Source: Toxoplasma gondii ME49
Lineage: Eukaryota > Apicomplexa > Conoidasida > Eucoccidiorida > Sarcocystidae
Assembly (NCBI RefSeq): GCF_000006565.2
Contig: NC_031477.1
Coordinates: forward strand, 5,356,183-5,420,182
DNA length: 64,000 nt
Direction: 5' to 3'
Part shown: one piece after another, positions 1-12,271 of the stretch
Layout of the letters: each line of letters begins with the position of its first letter
Numbering within the stretch: the stretch's first letter is position 1
Translations under genes and position numbers: made by a program
Notes under the pieces: model-generated
The model's input: only the letters and a program-made list of their open reading frames with translations
The model's database searches: none
Told to the model about the DNA's origin: nothing

Positions 1-2
1 GC

Positions 3-495
3 GTCGCGCGTTACTTGATTTACGACGCGATTTGCATTGAACGAGATGAATCAATAAAAGAATTAAATCTCATGGGGCGTCTGGCAGCAGTAGCAGAGCG
101 CGTGGTGGCACCACTGAGAGAACTCGAGGAGGAAGAGCGCATGCAGAGCGAAAGAAATGAGGCGGCGAGAGAGTCGCATGCGAACGACGGAACCGGCGAG
201 GCGCAGCTGGCGAAGACAGGACGCACAAAAGGAAAAAACTCTCTGGAAATCTATCTCAAGGTAAGACGAAGGAACGGAGTGCGTCTTTTCTCGTCGCAAG
301 TGAAACGCCGTCTGACAACTCTCTCTTCGCTGATTTTGTCTTTCTCTCCCGCTGAAGAATCAAAGCGTCCTTGCCTGTATTTTTGAGATACAGTTAGATG
401 TATACATGCATTCGCATCTGGATAGTGAGTTACACATGTACATACATGTAATTATATGTACATAAAACCACCCTTGTATCTTTATGTATAACTGC

Positions 496-526
<31 letters not shown>

Positions 527-1089
527 AATTGTATATATATATATATGTATGTATGTATATGTAAGCACACGTACATAAGCACACGTATATCGTGTATATA
601 GAAGTTCGTGAGTATGTCTGTGTATGAATGTGAGTGGACGCAGGCGATGCTCATAAATGTGTGTATATTTGCAGCTGTCTGGATGCGTTGCGTTCGTCGT
701 TTTTCTTTTTCAGGATTTTTTCGAGATCTTCGACTTGCTGCACATTCAGCGCATGGCGTTGCGTCTGCCTCACGAGTCCGACGGAATTATTTTCACTCCT
801 GTCAACCTGCCCTACGCGACAGGCACATGCAGGCAATTGCTCAAGTGGAAGCCGCCGCACCTAAACACTGTGAGCCTCGAAGGAAACGCATGCAGCCGTC
901 GTGACGCATGCAACTGCAACGCGAAACAGTGTAAACTCAACTGTGTCGCGACGCCCTTTTTGTCTACATTTACACACCGAAGGACGGCTGGAATTATCTT
1001 TTTATACTCGATGCCTACATACATACATATACATCCATGCATACATACATTATTTACATACAAATACACACATATGCATACACATGCAC

Positions 1090-1125
<36 letters not shown>

Positions 1126-2150
1126 TGTGTATGCAAAACGTAGATGCATGCGTATGACGTCCACTCAATTTGGATGTACAGGATGCTTGTATACTCGATG
1201 TACATATAGATGCATATATATATATATATATATTATATTATGTATATGGATCATAGATGTCTGTATGTATGATGTATTCATAATATATGCATATATTTAT
1301 ATACAAATATTTATGTAGTCTGTGAATAAACTTGTATGTTACGTCTCCGTCTTCGTGTGTTCTGGCCTCTCGCCTGTCCGCGCTCCTTAGGATCACTTGT
1401 GGCGTTTCTCATGCTTGCATGCAGTTTTCCTTTTCTTCTCCTTGACAGGTCGATTTTAGCGCCGACGCACTTTACGACGAACAAGGAGTTCCCCGCCTCT
1501 TTCAGCTCTACATCGCCGACCATGTGAGTCTCGTTTTTTCCACGTTTCCTGTCTCTGTTTTTCCTTTTCATTTTTTCTTCAAACAGACTTCAGCTGAATC
1601 TGTAGTAACACGGGCATGGCCCTCAATCGACCTGTCTCTCTGTCTCCTTACGCATGCATCTTTTTTCCTTTCTCTCCCTCCGGTTCTGTGTCTGCTTGTC
1701 CCTGTATCTCGCCTTTCCCCTCTTTTTATACTTCTGTGCCTCCTCATCTCTGTCCAAAGATATGCCTGCATTTGCAGTTCTTCACACTGCTAGCGCGCGG
1801 ATGTCGCGACAGCAACAGTGAGGACAGAGGGAAGAATGTTCAATGCAGAAGTTTCGTTCTAAATCGTTTCTTTTTCTCTCAATCTTTTAGGGTGTTCGTG
1901 TGTTCAAGGGCGAGTTCCTCGCCCCCTACGGGAAACTCTACAAGGAACTTCTTCAGATGGCCAGGTAACACAAACGCTTCTCGCTCATCGATATGCCCTT
2001 CTCTGCCTTGAAGACATTTGTACGCATATACAGTTTTTTATCTATAATTTTTTCTTCCTCTTCTTCATGTGCACTCATTCATATATATATATATTCATAT
2101 ATATATATATATATATTTATATGTATTTTCATGTATGTATATATATATAT

Positions 2151-2189
<39 letters not shown>

Positions 2190-4418
2190 TATCTTTCGTA
2201 TACGCGTGTATGTGCGTTTTCATGTGTTTGCTTTATCGGACAATTTTGTATGTTTTTGTCGCTTACTTCCCGTGTGGATTTTATGCCTTTGCATGTGCAC
2301 CGTTGCGCCGCTCAAGATACAAGTCTGTGTTTCGAAGGAGAAGTACGCCGAAAAGGTTTTTCTCGATTTTGTCATGCATGTCTTTTGAGAGTCCTTTGGA
2401 CGCGGTTGCGTGTCAAAAAATACACTCTTTTGTGAAGGCGAGACCGGCTCGAGTTTGCGCGAGGGGAGTTCCATCGCTGCGGTTTGGAGACCCTGCTTAC
2501 GAAGGCCGTCGCGGACAGGTCGCGAACGTCTTCACCTCTGCTTGTTTCCGGTGTTGTCGTTTCGACTTTGGTTTTTTTCAGTTCCACGCGCCTCAGTGGC
2601 ACAATCGTCGAGTGCTTCTGGTTCGCTTCTCCGCCAGTGTACACCTTCGTCCCCTCTCTGAGGAGCGCCGAGGACTCGCGCAGCGACAAAGAAGTCTGCA
2701 GATGGAGAGCGTGGAACGCAGCGAAGCCTCTGTACGACGTCGAAAATGGAACGTGGAAGGAAGGCGGCTGGGTCGCCGAGCGCATTCGAACGGTGCGAGT
2801 TTTTCGGAGAAAAACGCAAAAGGAAGTCTTGCCCGGGGGCAGTGCTTTTCAGATTTTGAACGATGCATGTCTTGGCCAGTTTCGGTGCAGAGCCAGCGCA
2901 AAGCAGCGCCTCAGCAGAAGGCTCGAAAGAGACTCGGAGACGCATGCGTCGGGTCGTGTCGATGTGGTTGAGAACACCCCTCGAAAAAAAGACAACAAAT
3001 CGCCTTTGTTTCTGTCTTTCATTTGAAGACGCGCATGAGATGGAAAACAGTTGCTGTGTTGACTCAGCGGAAAGATCGGCGAGGCCGGAGACATGCGTGA
3101 ATCTATTCATCTGCATGCATGCAGTCTGCCTAGTGCATGCACTGTGGCTCTTCAAGCCTTTTTACATCCGACGAACTTTACAGAGACCTACCGAGGGAGA
3201 GGGACGAAGGCGAAAGAGTAGAGAAAGCGAGAGAAAGACTAGAGCGAAGGATAGAGAGGTAGAGAAAGTCTGAAGAGAAGGATCGAGAGATCGAGAGAAG
3301 GGGAATTCTGCACCAAGAGCGGGGCTGTGTTCGACTGGAGACTAGGGAGGACCGTTTTCGCAAGTCTCTGACCCAAGGTTCCATGGATGCAGGCATATGT
3401 ATATGTATACATTATATTTGTTCACCTACTTTTTTAATTTTTTATAGACCGATCTGAGTCGAGAGGAAAAGAAGAAGGAAAAATAGATGGAGAGAAGACG
3501 TCCCCTGAGAGCGGACGTCGCGTCGGTTTTTTTGGATTTGTTTCACGGTGTGTTCACCAGCTGCTTTCATGTTTGCGTCTTCAGGACAAAAGTCTTCCGA
3601 ACTCTTTCCAAGTCATGAAGAAGGTTCAGCAGGTGAGAGACATCGACGACCCGGGGCAGCATGCACGCGCATCGGAAAGCGAGCAAAGATTCTCGAAGTT
3701 TGAATTCCAAGTTGTGCTGCCAAAGAAGTTTCCCCGATACTCGCGTGACCATGCAAACTGCAGATATCGTTTGTCGAGCAGCCAGGTTTAGACGCCTGCT
3801 GAGTTGCCTCCTTTTCTCGGAGAGGCTGTCCCCTCTTTGCTCTCGTACCCTGCGCAACGCTCGACTGAAACCGCGTGCGTCTTCGTTCTTGACTACCGTT
3901 GTGTTTGTTCCCCTTGGAGACTCTCTGTCACTCTTCGTCGCAGTTACGTCCTACTGTCTCCCGCTTTGCATATGCTGTCGTCGTCTTTCTCTCTAGGTGA
4001 AATGATGACGATCTCCTCAGAAAATGCACAAGAGCGTTTGCCTGAACATCGAGAATACGCAAGTCCGTGACTCAGTGTGCTCTGGAGACAGAATATGAGT
4101 GAAGCTTTCAATCCAGAATTGCATAAAAGAAACGTTTCCTCTCGTATTCTGCATCCCTTATCTGCTCTCTCGCTTTTTCTCTTGTGTCGCCGGTTTCGCC
4201 TTTCGCTCCCGACTTCCTCTCTCTGTAGCCTGCTGCGTGTCTGCTCGTGCTCATTTCTGCATCTCTCCCCGGTTTTCTTGTCGCTTTTCCAGAGTATCGA
4301 TGACAGCATCACGTTCCGAACGCTCCTGCGGGAGGCTGAACGGTATCGCATCCACGGAAAAAAGACTGTCGGCGAAGGATGCACTTTGCCCCCTGACCAC
4401 AAGAAGAAAGCGTCTTGA
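3..4418 (+). CDS. mRNA capping enzyme, guanylyltransferase (3' part, 7 exons in window)
   Basis: Nuclear enzyme that transfers GMP to the 5' diphosphate end of nascent mRNA. The exons I join are <3-260, 714-869, 1449-1523, 1891-1964, 2582-2792, 3585-3632 and 4293-4418; phases agree throughout and 315 residues are visible. Seen in order: the motif III neighbourhood (RYLIYDAICIERDES), motif IV (DGIIFTPV, codons from 780), motif V (LLKWKPPHLNTVDF, spanning the exon 2/3 junction), an OB-fold strand (LSGTIVECFW) and motif VI (WVAERIRTDKSLPN, spanning exons 5/6). This tracks human RNGTT to its C-terminus. The KxDG nucleotidyl-lysine motif I must lie upstream of the window. Exon 1 carries an acidic insert between the DES strand and motif IV. 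Stop TGA at 4416. Introns hold (TA)n runs. The convergent neighbour is the cyclin gene. I saw no triphosphatase domain in this part. Confidence 0.93.
2081..2190. repeat. (TA)n and (GATA)n compound microsatellite
   Basis: An intron of the capping enzyme gene holds imperfect TA repeats at about 2081-2150, followed directly by roughly nine GATA/TAGA tetranucleotide units at 2152-2188. Other TA runs in this gene's introns lie at about 495-547, 1090-1113 and 1215-1233. Confidence 0.9.
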
Positions 4419-6201
4419 AAACGCCAAGTCGCTTCCGGGGAAACGCACATTTCTCCGTGGAAGCGTTTCTTTCATGAGCACATCGCTCTTTTTCTCTTTC
4501 CAGACGCGTGAAGCTCGAGATCGGGTCTGTCTCATGGCTCCCCGTGCGGCCGCTGTAGGCCAAGTCCTTTCGCTGTCGGCACACGAACTTTGCGATCTCG
4601 AGAGTGGATCGTCACGCCACTGCATGCGTGAGGCAAAGACGCCTTTGCAGCACCACACATTGCTCTAAATCGCTTCGTCTGCCGAGACAGCTGCCTCTCA
4701 ATCCAAAATACCATGCTCGCTGAAACGCGCTCACCCCTCTGTGCAAGAACTCGCGCGACCCTGCCGTCTCACACTAATGGGATGCTACGGAGAGACACAG
4801 TCATAAATTTCACATATCTACATACGCACACACACGCAGCATGTAATATATATATATATATATGTATGCCTGCAGCTACACAAGTGAACATACAGAAGCA
4901 TTTGTACGGGTACAGGTAGATTTGTGTAGCTCTGGGAAATGCTGTGTTTGTTCCGTATGTCTTTCCTGACTACGGGAGCGTCACTGCGAAGCTGGATTTC
5001 GGAACTTGCGTTTTCCACTTCGTGCTCCTTCGAGAGAGGGGATTTGCCGGCCCGACTCCTTCGCAGGCAGATCTTCGCTCTCTGCGTTCGCCTGTCACGA
5101 GAGACTGTCGAGCCTCTCCGTCTCTACGGGAAGCTGGAAACGCTCACCTATTTTACATCACGCGTGCATGCAGTTCCGATGTGTACGGAGAACATGCGCC
5201 CACGGTTGCTGAACCGCGTTTCCAATGTAGCGTCGACAGAGGTGAGGGAGCACAGAGAGTTCACTTTCCTGCACCTCGTGAGCACAGGAAATTCACTTTT
5301 TCCCGCACATCTGTTCCGAAAGAGCGTTGGCGCGCCAGCGCGCTCCTTGTCACTGCATGCAAAGCTTCGCTCTAAGAGACGTCCATTCGCCTCCGCAGGT
5401 TCGGTCAGCAGAGAGAATCGACAGCTCCTCCTCCCCTTTCCTCGAGAGGAGAGCGGGCAACCACACCGTCAACAACTGTTTTTTGGGTGTCTCTCGAGTC
5501 GCGGTTGAGAAAGCGGTTTGAATCTGTGAAGCATCATTTCCAGCAGATCATAGCTTCCCCTCGACTCGCTCCTTCATTCTTCCCCTTTTCTCCGGTGTCC
5601 TGTCTGCGCCCGCGGGTCGCACACACCCGGAAGTTTATAAACTTCGCTCGCGGTCCGAGCTCGCTCGCCTTCTTTTTGATTCCTGTTCATCTCTCACCTC
5701 ATCTCACAGCTGGCTGCGCGTATCCAGCCTGCCATGTAACCTCTCGCGACATGTACACGCACAAAAATATTTGTCTGCGCGGGTCCTCGCATGCATAAAT
5801 GCGTAGAAGATGCACATATACACACATAAATATACATATATACATGTATACATATACATACATATACATACATATGTATATATCTGCATGTGGGGCTGAG
5901 TGAGTTTCCCCCGGACCCCGTTTGAAAAGCGCGTTTCTAGAAGAAGAGACCCGTCGGCTCTTGTGAAATGGATGGACCAGCTGTGTTCCCTGCCGAGACA
6001 AAAAAGTCCAGAGTCTCGGTCTTCCCTTAGAGGCCCCAAACGCACCCCCCTCTGGTGGGTTGTGCTCTGGCTTCATCAGCCAAGAGCGACGACAGAGCGG
6101 AACTTCTCCGTTCCTCCGCGTTCCTCTGCTGCGAGTCTGCGGCTGCCTTCTCACACACGCAGCAGTCGCAGACAGGAGACTGCAGACAGGCAGCTGCTGC
6201 T

Positions 6202-6240
6202 CGAGGACCAGCGCACAGAGCGTCGGTGCGCTGGTCTTCG
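6202..6240. other. 14-bp stem hairpin (inverted repeat)
   Basis: The left arm CGAGGACCAGCGCA and the right arm TGCGCTGGTCTTCG are complementary at 13 of 14 positions and flank an 11-nt loop. It lies in the intergenic region between convergent genes and could form a stable stem in RNA from either strand. Function unknown. Confidence 0.75.
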
Positions 6241-6820
6241 AACTCGCCTTTGAGTCTGCGACGAGGCGGGTTGCCCTGACTTGGGCGCGAGGGAGAAAAT
6301 CGCGTGTGGGGACACCGTGTGGGGAGAGTCCACGAGGAACGACACAGTTCGCTGTGTTGACTCGCCGCAGCTCGACTCTTCTCTGGTCTCCGAATCACTC
6401 ACATTTGTCGGCAAAAAGAAGTTCAGTCTATCTCATCGCACATATTCTTCCCTCGGAAGCGATAAAAACGTTCGCAAAACGCGCTTCGCGCGCGCGTTCC
6501 TTCTTGCGCTACCGCTTCGAGGCCGCATGAGGCAACGAAATCGCATGCATCGATCCGGCACACACGCATGTTTCCTGCGCATGCAGTGTGTGTTCACAAC
6601 GGAGGCAGTGCCTCGAGACTGTTTCTCGAGCACAAACATCGTCTCTCGCGAGGAAGTTCTTATCTACGGCTTCATTTCCAGCGAGTTTCACAGCCATCCG
6701 TGTGGTCTGCGTACTGTCTGCAGGGGACGCCCAGTTTTTCTTGTCCGTGGATTCGCAGCTGTTCTCTCCTCGTACACAGTTCCTTCCTGAAAAACGCATG
6801 CGGGGCTTCCCCTCTGCGAT

Positions 6821-6834
6821 CCCCCCCCCCCCCC
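6821..6834. repeat. Poly-C tract (14 C)
   Basis: A run of 14 cytosines follows CTGCGAT in intergenic sequence. It is likely to vary in length between isolates and is prone to sequencing error. Confidence 0.9.
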
Positions 6835-8746
6835 GTCTTCTACCCCGGTGGTCCTGCAAGTCCCCAACTTCTCTTCAGCGCTGTCAGCTCCTCATCCGAG
6901 TTCTCTCTTCTCCATGCCCCGAATGCAACAGCGCGCAGATTGCTCAAGCCCACCGCCCTCCGAGCATCCGTTGGGGCACCCAGAGAGCGTCCAGAGAGAT
7001 CCTTCTCCTCTCCACATGTCTCTCTCCTCTCTCGAGAGAGACGCGACTCTCGCGCGCGGTCGCAGCCTCAAAGTCTCCACATTCACAGAGCCTACTTCAG
7101 GAAAGACCGGACCTGCGCGTTTCGTTCTTCGCCCAAGTCTCTCTCCTCCCTTTCCCTTCATAATCCTGCAACAGCGCTGGGGGTCCCTGAAACACAGACT
7201 CTCCCTTCTGTGGGGTGTCTCTCGGGCCCGCCCCTTTCGGCTGCGCGCGCGGAGGCCCTGTCTCCTCGCGTCGACTTTCGCACCCCACACGCCCACACGC
7301 CCACTGCGAAGGGGGGCTCTCTCGAAATCACACCGCGAAGCTTTCTTCGCTCACATGTGTCAACGGAAAAACGAAAAACAAAACGCGATTCCGCCTCTCT
7401 TGAGTCTCTGGATTCTCTCGCTTGAACCCCGCGAAATGCGGAGACAGGCGCTAAGAAGGGGAAACTGTCCCTGTGTCGTCTCTCCTGCGAGCGCGCGAAG
7501 AGAATCGGAGGCGAGAAGAGATGGGGGTGGGGGGTGGTGGGTGGAGAGTTAGGCAGGCACTCTTACTCCTTCCAGGCTTCCGTCCGTCTCCGCTGCGCCG
7601 CCTCCCCCCTGCCGGCCCGTCGATACACAGACCTCTGCATAAAAAACTCGAGCGTCGCTCTCAGGCACATGCAAACCCAGCAGCCATGTGCGCCGCAGAG
7701 GACCGGGGCCGGGATCGCGCGTAGAGACCCAAAAACGCGGGCGTTCAGCAAGAGAGTGCCATCTAAATAGGCGCGTTTTTTCAGAGCTGCAGCGATCAGC
7801 TGCGCCAATCTGCTACGCCGGTCTGAGCTACGCGAAGGCAACGACGCGAAAAAAACGAGCGAGGCGCGCGCAGTCTCGAAAAAGAGTCTGCGCCTCGTTG
7901 TACTCGAGCTCCAAAAATACGGCGCAAACGCACACAGCCTGTTCCTCGGGCGCCGCTCGGGCCTCGCGAAAGAACCCAGAAAAATATGCTGCTTCGCTAC
8001 GCAGGCCAGAAAGCCATGCGGAGACCAAAGACACAAATCGACGAGCATAAATCGAAAGTCTCTCGTGTGTGGGTGTGCGCGCAAGTCCGCGGACAAACTT
8101 GCGCGCAGGCCTCCATAAAAATGCCTACACCGACTTGGATGCGTCGTCGCGTAGCTGACTGCGCAAAAGAGCGACGCTGAGAAACTGCGGTTCGGAGCGA
8201 AACGCACAAGTCAACACAACGCGCTCGAGACTCCGTCCGGACTTCTGGTCACTCTAAAACAGATGCGTCGAACCGGACTCCTTCTTTTCTCAAGAGGGAG
8301 AAGAGAGCGCGTTCCACATGCACAGCATCCCCTGGGAAGCCAATCTGTGAGGGTCTTGCCTCGAGGCTGTGCCGGAAAGACTACGCGTCGGTCCGGGGGA
8401 AGCCCGACAGGCGCGACCGCCATAGGAAAATGTAATTGTTCCCCAGAGATACACACTTGCGTCTCAGAAGCACTCCGTCCCTCCTCTTCCCTCGAGCGCT
8501 CGTGTTCCTCCCTGGACGTCGCTGTCTCGCGCCTTTCTTCTGCCGGTGCCGGTGGTGTCTCTTTTCTCCGGTCTACCGCATGCGTAGTAACGAGTCAGCT
8601 TCCAGACTTCCCTTCAGGTGCTTCTCTCCAGCTTCCTCTCACCCTTCCTTTTCAGTTGCCATCGCACCCTTCAACTCCGTCTCTCTGTTTTGGTACGTCT
8701 GCCCTCTCTCCTCTCACTGCGCAGGGCGCGCCGCAGTTCTCCAGTC

Positions 8747-11700
8747 TCACGCCTGGTTGGTCGGCAGCTTGGTGCGGCACCGGTCTCTGAGAAACCTCGC
8801 ATGCAGAAGCTGTCGCTCTCTCTCCTCCACCTTGCCTTGGAGCGCATGCAGCGGCGACGCGAGGGCGCGCAGGGCGAAGCCAATGCTGTCCTCGTTCGCG
8901 AAGCTGACGTACTGGTCAGGGGCCACCGTGCTCGCAGTGGAGTTCACGGAGCGACCCGAACCGAGACAGTGCGGCGAGTCGAACGCGGGACTGTGTTCCA
9001 CGCGTCCCTCCTTTCGCTCCGTCGGCGTCACGGGTGTGGGGCAGAAGCCTCGGAAACCAGGGAGACTGCATGCAGTCGAAGAGAGCGACAGGAGCAGCCC
9101 CGCTCGCGAAGCAGACCAGGAAGCCGAGAAGCTCGATACCGCCGGAAGAAGTCGACTGGCCTCTTCAGGAGCGAGGGTCTCCACAGGCACCAGCGCCCCC
9201 AAAGAACAGGGGTGCGCGGGAACGCCGGCCCCATGGCCCCCCTCCTCGCAAGTGTCTCCTCGGGACCCGAGAGCTGTCCCCAAACGTGCGTCCACGTCCT
9301 CCGAGACGGCCGCCGCCTGCGGACTGGCCAGACCGCGAGAGAAGAACGCTTTCGCCCCCGCGCCTTCTCGTCTCTCCTCGCGGCCGGAGCAGGAGCGCGG
9401 CGCGAAGACAGCCACCGGCCCTGCCGACGCGAAACTCGCAAAGGTCTGGCTGCGTTGCTCCGGTCCAGCGAAGGAGAAGGCGCCCCCAGTGAAGTCTCGT
9501 CGCCACTCCTCTCGCCGCTCGCTGTCGTAGTAGCCGCGCTCTCGGGACGCAGAGCAGCTCGCCTTCGACGCGTGTGCCTCAGGGACTTCTCGCCGCAGCT
9601 CGCGCCGGCTTTGCTTCCTCTCCGCCAAGCAGCCCCGAAAGCGACAGGCCGCGGCGTCTGAGGCATGGCCGCCTGCGAGCACAGAGAGCGAAGAAGCTGC
9701 GCACGAAGACACCAACTGTCTCTTCGCCTTCCCCTCCACTGTCGCCTCCAGACGCTGAGGAGCCGTCCGCGCGCCGGCACAAGTCGTCGCTGCCCGCGCC
9801 CCGTCGGGCGCACCCCCGCCCCAAGTCTCCGGCGTCTCAGCCTGTGCTTCGTTTTCTGCATGCTCCAGTCCTGGAGTCCGCCCCGAAGGCGGCCCCTGTC
9901 CTTCACGAGCTGTCTCCGCGGAGCCTTCTGGGTGCCCGAGGTGCACCGCGTTGCTTCCCCGTCGTTCGGGGGACCGGGCACGGCCGCCGAGGGCGTCGCC
10001 CCGGGAGTCTCTCTCAGTGGGGGCGTGCAAGGCGAGGTCGAATGCACCAGGGTCGGGGCGTCGCAGCGCGCAGGTTCGCGAGACTGCGCCGAGCGGGCGG
10101 CCCCCACACGAGATGCAGGTGACCAGTTCCTTCTCTGTTTCTCGGCTCGACGGCGACACTCCGGAGCCGTGAGTCAAGGCTCGGGTGAAGGACGAGAGAC
10201 CTGTGTCCAGGCCCGCGAGGTGCAAGCGCGGGTCTGGGTGCGCCTGTGACGACAGATCGCTCTCGCAAGTCAAGGTCTTCCCTAGACCCAGATATCTGCT
10301 CTGAAACAAAAGCCGCTCTTCCAGGCACGACTGAATCTGCAGAGACACCGCGCCGTTTCCAACGGAGTTCGAGGCGCTCGCAGAAACGCCCTCGAGGTGG
10401 GCGTCCCCACAGTCGGCCTCCTCGCTTCTAGGTCTCTGCACTCGCGGGCCTTCGACCTCGCGCCCCGCAGCTTCCGACCCCGCCTGCGCACTCGCCTTCT
10501 GCGCCCCTGCCTGGAGTCCCGACAGACCCCACACTGTCTCCGCCGTCGGAGACACCACCTCCTCCCATGTTGTGTCCTGGTCGAGGTGCAGGTCCCCTCG
10601 CGGCTCCTCGCCGTCCCCTCCGTCTTCGGCTGAGTCGGTCTTGCGACCCGAGAGGGGCGAGGCGGGAGGACTTGTGCGTGAGGCAGCCCGGCGGAGGTGA
10701 GTTCGATCCTGCTCAGGTCTCGGCCACAGGGGATCTCTCGGACCTGAAATGGACGCCAAAGAGCTGGAAGAGCCGCGAGACAGGTCGCCGCGGGAGGCGA
10801 CGGTCGCGGGTGTGATGACGACATCCGCGACTCCGCGGGTCTCTCCGGGGCCGCCTGCGCCAGAAGACGCGTTTCCCAGCTCCTCCGTCTCTCTGGGCCT
10901 CGAACGTCCGGCCTCGCCCTCGAGGGCGTATCCATGCGCCGGCGCGTCCTTCGCGAGGCGGGGAGCTTTGGGCTCTGCACTGGCCGACGGAACGACCCGA
11001 GCGTCACCCCGCGCACCACAGGCGCCGCGAACGTGAGGAGACAGGCCGAGGACTTGGTGGAGTCGCGAGACGGGGCGCCTGGCGGCTGTCAAGCTGCGGA
11101 CCGCGTGGGGGGCGAAGTTCCAGGGGAGAGAGGCTGGACCGTCTCGAGTCGCGCCGGCTACGGGGGCCTTCAGCGGGCGCGGGACGGCCTCCTCGAGGAC
11201 GAATGCGCGGACCGAGAGGAACTCATGGGGCATGACGTGGAGCCGGAAGTCGAGAAGCAGAACGAGTGTGACCTCGAGTCTGTTCAGCTCCTTCAGAGAC
11301 AGCCCGCCAACCTTCGCATAGAAGCTGTTGCTATAGTATGTGTCGTCGAAGAATTTGGCGGCGACCGTCAGCGCCGTGATGAAGAGGCGGTGCACATTCA
11401 AGCTGTTCAGCGTGAAGCCGGGGCGTCGGCGGACGAGGCGGTCGATGTAGATGAGGGCGAGGATAAAGCTCTCGCTCGAACAGCGGAAGAAGCGCGCGAG
11501 GCGGTCCACGTACTCGCGCACACCGATCGACGGTTCGGTCGAGGAATGAAACACCGTGATCACCCCTTCGCCGCCGGACGCTCGCAAGTCCTCTGTCCCT
11601 CTTTTCGCGAGTCGACTCAGCACCGCGCCCACGGCGCTCATCGCCAGCTCGTCGACGCCCGCCAAGGTAGTCCGGAGGGCGCCCGGGCCTCGGCTGTGGG

Positions 11701-12271
11701 CCTGGCCGACACCAGCCTCGACGGATCCCTTCTCCTTTCGCCATCGCTCGCACCCTTGGCGACAAGCAAGACCCTCTGGATCAAGAGCGCCCATCGGCTT
11801 CGCGACTGAAGGCGTCTCTTGTCTCCTGAGAAACTCCTGGCTTCGCGCCTCGGCCGGCTCCCACCGATCACAGAACGCTTGGACGGGAACCGCGGAGACG
11901 CCTGCCGGCTGGGATCTCTGTGCGAAGGCCTCGCCGAGACCCGCTGGAGTTCCTGGAGCCGCGTGAGTCCACTCGCCCGTGTTCTCTTCGCAGGTCTCAG
12001 GGCGCGAGAACCCAGTCGGAACAGCCAAGAAGCAGTCCCGCTGCTGCGCAGGAAACGACGCATGGCTCTGCGAGTCGCTCCACGGGAATGCCCGCAGTGC
12101 GGCGCCCGCCAGCTGGGCTTCATTAGCATGCAGTTGGCCCGGCTCGAGCGGTGGGCGCGCAAACGCATCCGAAAAGAAGACAGCCTGTGCAGCCTCCCTC
12201 CTCTCCTCGCCTTTGTGCACCAAGTACGCCTGGACCGACGGAGACGTCGTCGGGGACAAGCGAGGCGCCAT
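8747..12271 (-). CDS. P-type (PHO80-like) cyclin with long low-complexity C-terminal tail
   Basis: A regulatory subunit of a cyclin-dependent kinase, by family. Single open frame of about 1,174 residues, taking the first ATG (MAPRLSPTTSP) at 12271; the frame stays open upstream only through a GTG at 12358. The cyclin box lies at about residues 211-362 (genomic 11640-11180). Diagnostic PHO80/CYC2-type strings are seen: VREYVDRLARFF, ALIYIDRLVRR, LNVHRLFITAL, AAKFFDDTYYSN, KVGGLSLKELNRLE and LLLDFRLHV. The roughly 800 residues that follow are Ser/Ala/Arg/Gly-rich with no domain I recognise. The last 50 (from YVSFANEDSIGFALRAL) look helical and better conserved. Codons are very GC-rich, which produces long shadow frames on the other strand. 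A further 5' or 3' exon cannot be excluded. It is divergent with MORC across 7.7 kb. Confidence 0.88.
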   Translation of the reverse strand: MAPRLSPTTSPSVQAYLVHKGEERREAAQAVFFSDAFARPPLEPGQLHANEAQLAGAALRAFPWSDSQSHASFPAQQRDCFLAVPTGFSRPETCEENTGEWTHAAPGTPAGLGEAFAQRSQPAGVSAVPVQAFCDRWEPAEARSQEFLRRQETPSVAKPMGALDPEGLACRQGCERWRKEKGSVEAGVGQAHSRGPGALRTTLAGVDELAMSAVGAVLSRLAKRGTEDLRASGGEGVITVFHSSTEPSIGVREYVDRLARFFRCSSESFILALIYIDRLVRRRPGFTLNSLNVHRLFITALTVAAKFFDDTYYSNSFYAKVGGLSLKELNRLEVTLVLLLDFRLHVMPHEFLSVRAFVLEEAVPRPLKAPVAGATRDGPASLPWNFAPHAVRSLTAARRPVSRLHQVLGLSPHVRGACGARGDARVVPSASAEPKAPRLAKDAPAHGYALEGEAGRSRPRETEELGNASSGAGGPGETRGVADVVITPATVASRGDLSRGSSSSLASISGPRDPLWPRPEQDRTHLRRAASRTSPPASPLSGRKTDSAEDGGDGEEPRGDLHLDQDTTWEEVVSPTAETVWGLSGLQAGAQKASAQAGSEAAGREVEGPRVQRPRSEEADCGDAHLEGVSASASNSVGNGAVSLQIQSCLEERLLFQSRYLGLGKTLTCESDLSSQAHPDPRLHLAGLDTGLSSFTRALTHGSGVSPSSRETEKELVTCISCGGRPLGAVSRTCALRRPDPGAFDLALHAPTERDSRGDALGGRARSPERRGSNAVHLGHPEGSAETAREGQGPPSGRTPGLEHAENEAQAETPETWGGGAPDGARAATTCAGARTAPQRLEATVEGKAKRQLVSSCAASSLSVLAGGHASDAAACRFRGCLAERKQSRRELRREVPEAHASKASCSASRERGYYDSERREEWRRDFTGGAFSFAGPEQRSQTFASFASAGPVAVFAPRSCSGREERREGAGAKAFFSRGLASPQAAAVSEDVDARLGTALGSRGDTCEEGGHGAGVPAHPCSLGALVPVETLAPEEASRLLPAVSSFSASWSASRAGLLLSLSSTACSLPGFRGFCPTPVTPTERKEGRVEHSPAFDSPHCLGSGRSVNSTASTVAPDQYVSFANEDSIGFALRALASPLHALQGKVEERERQLLHARFLRDRCRTKLPTNQA

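Larger units (their letters stand above)
4419..8746. other. Intergenic region between convergent capping enzyme and cyclin genes
   Basis: No open frame here looks like coding sequence. It would hold the 3' UTRs of both flanking genes. It contains a short TA run (4846-4864), an imperfect TACA/TATG repeat (about 5809-5890), a near-perfect hairpin (6202-6240) and a run of 14 C (6821-6834). From about 6.3 to 8.7 kb the plus strand is rich in C/T and in CTCTCT and GAGAC words. Confidence 0.7.

Noticed and set aside
8577..8800. Possible extra 3' exon of the cyclin gene
   Set aside because: The stop at 8747 follows a continuous, well-formed frame and no acceptor-linked conserved segment was seen beyond it.
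9028..10122. Long open frames on both strands opposite the cyclin tail
   Set aside because: They are shadows of a very GC-rich coding exon; they lack domains, and their codon choice fits antisense of the cyclin frame.
10681..10720. tRNA-like T-arm word (GAGTTCGATCCTGCTC)
   Set aside because: It lies in the cyclin coding region and no matching acceptor or anticodon arm surrounds it.
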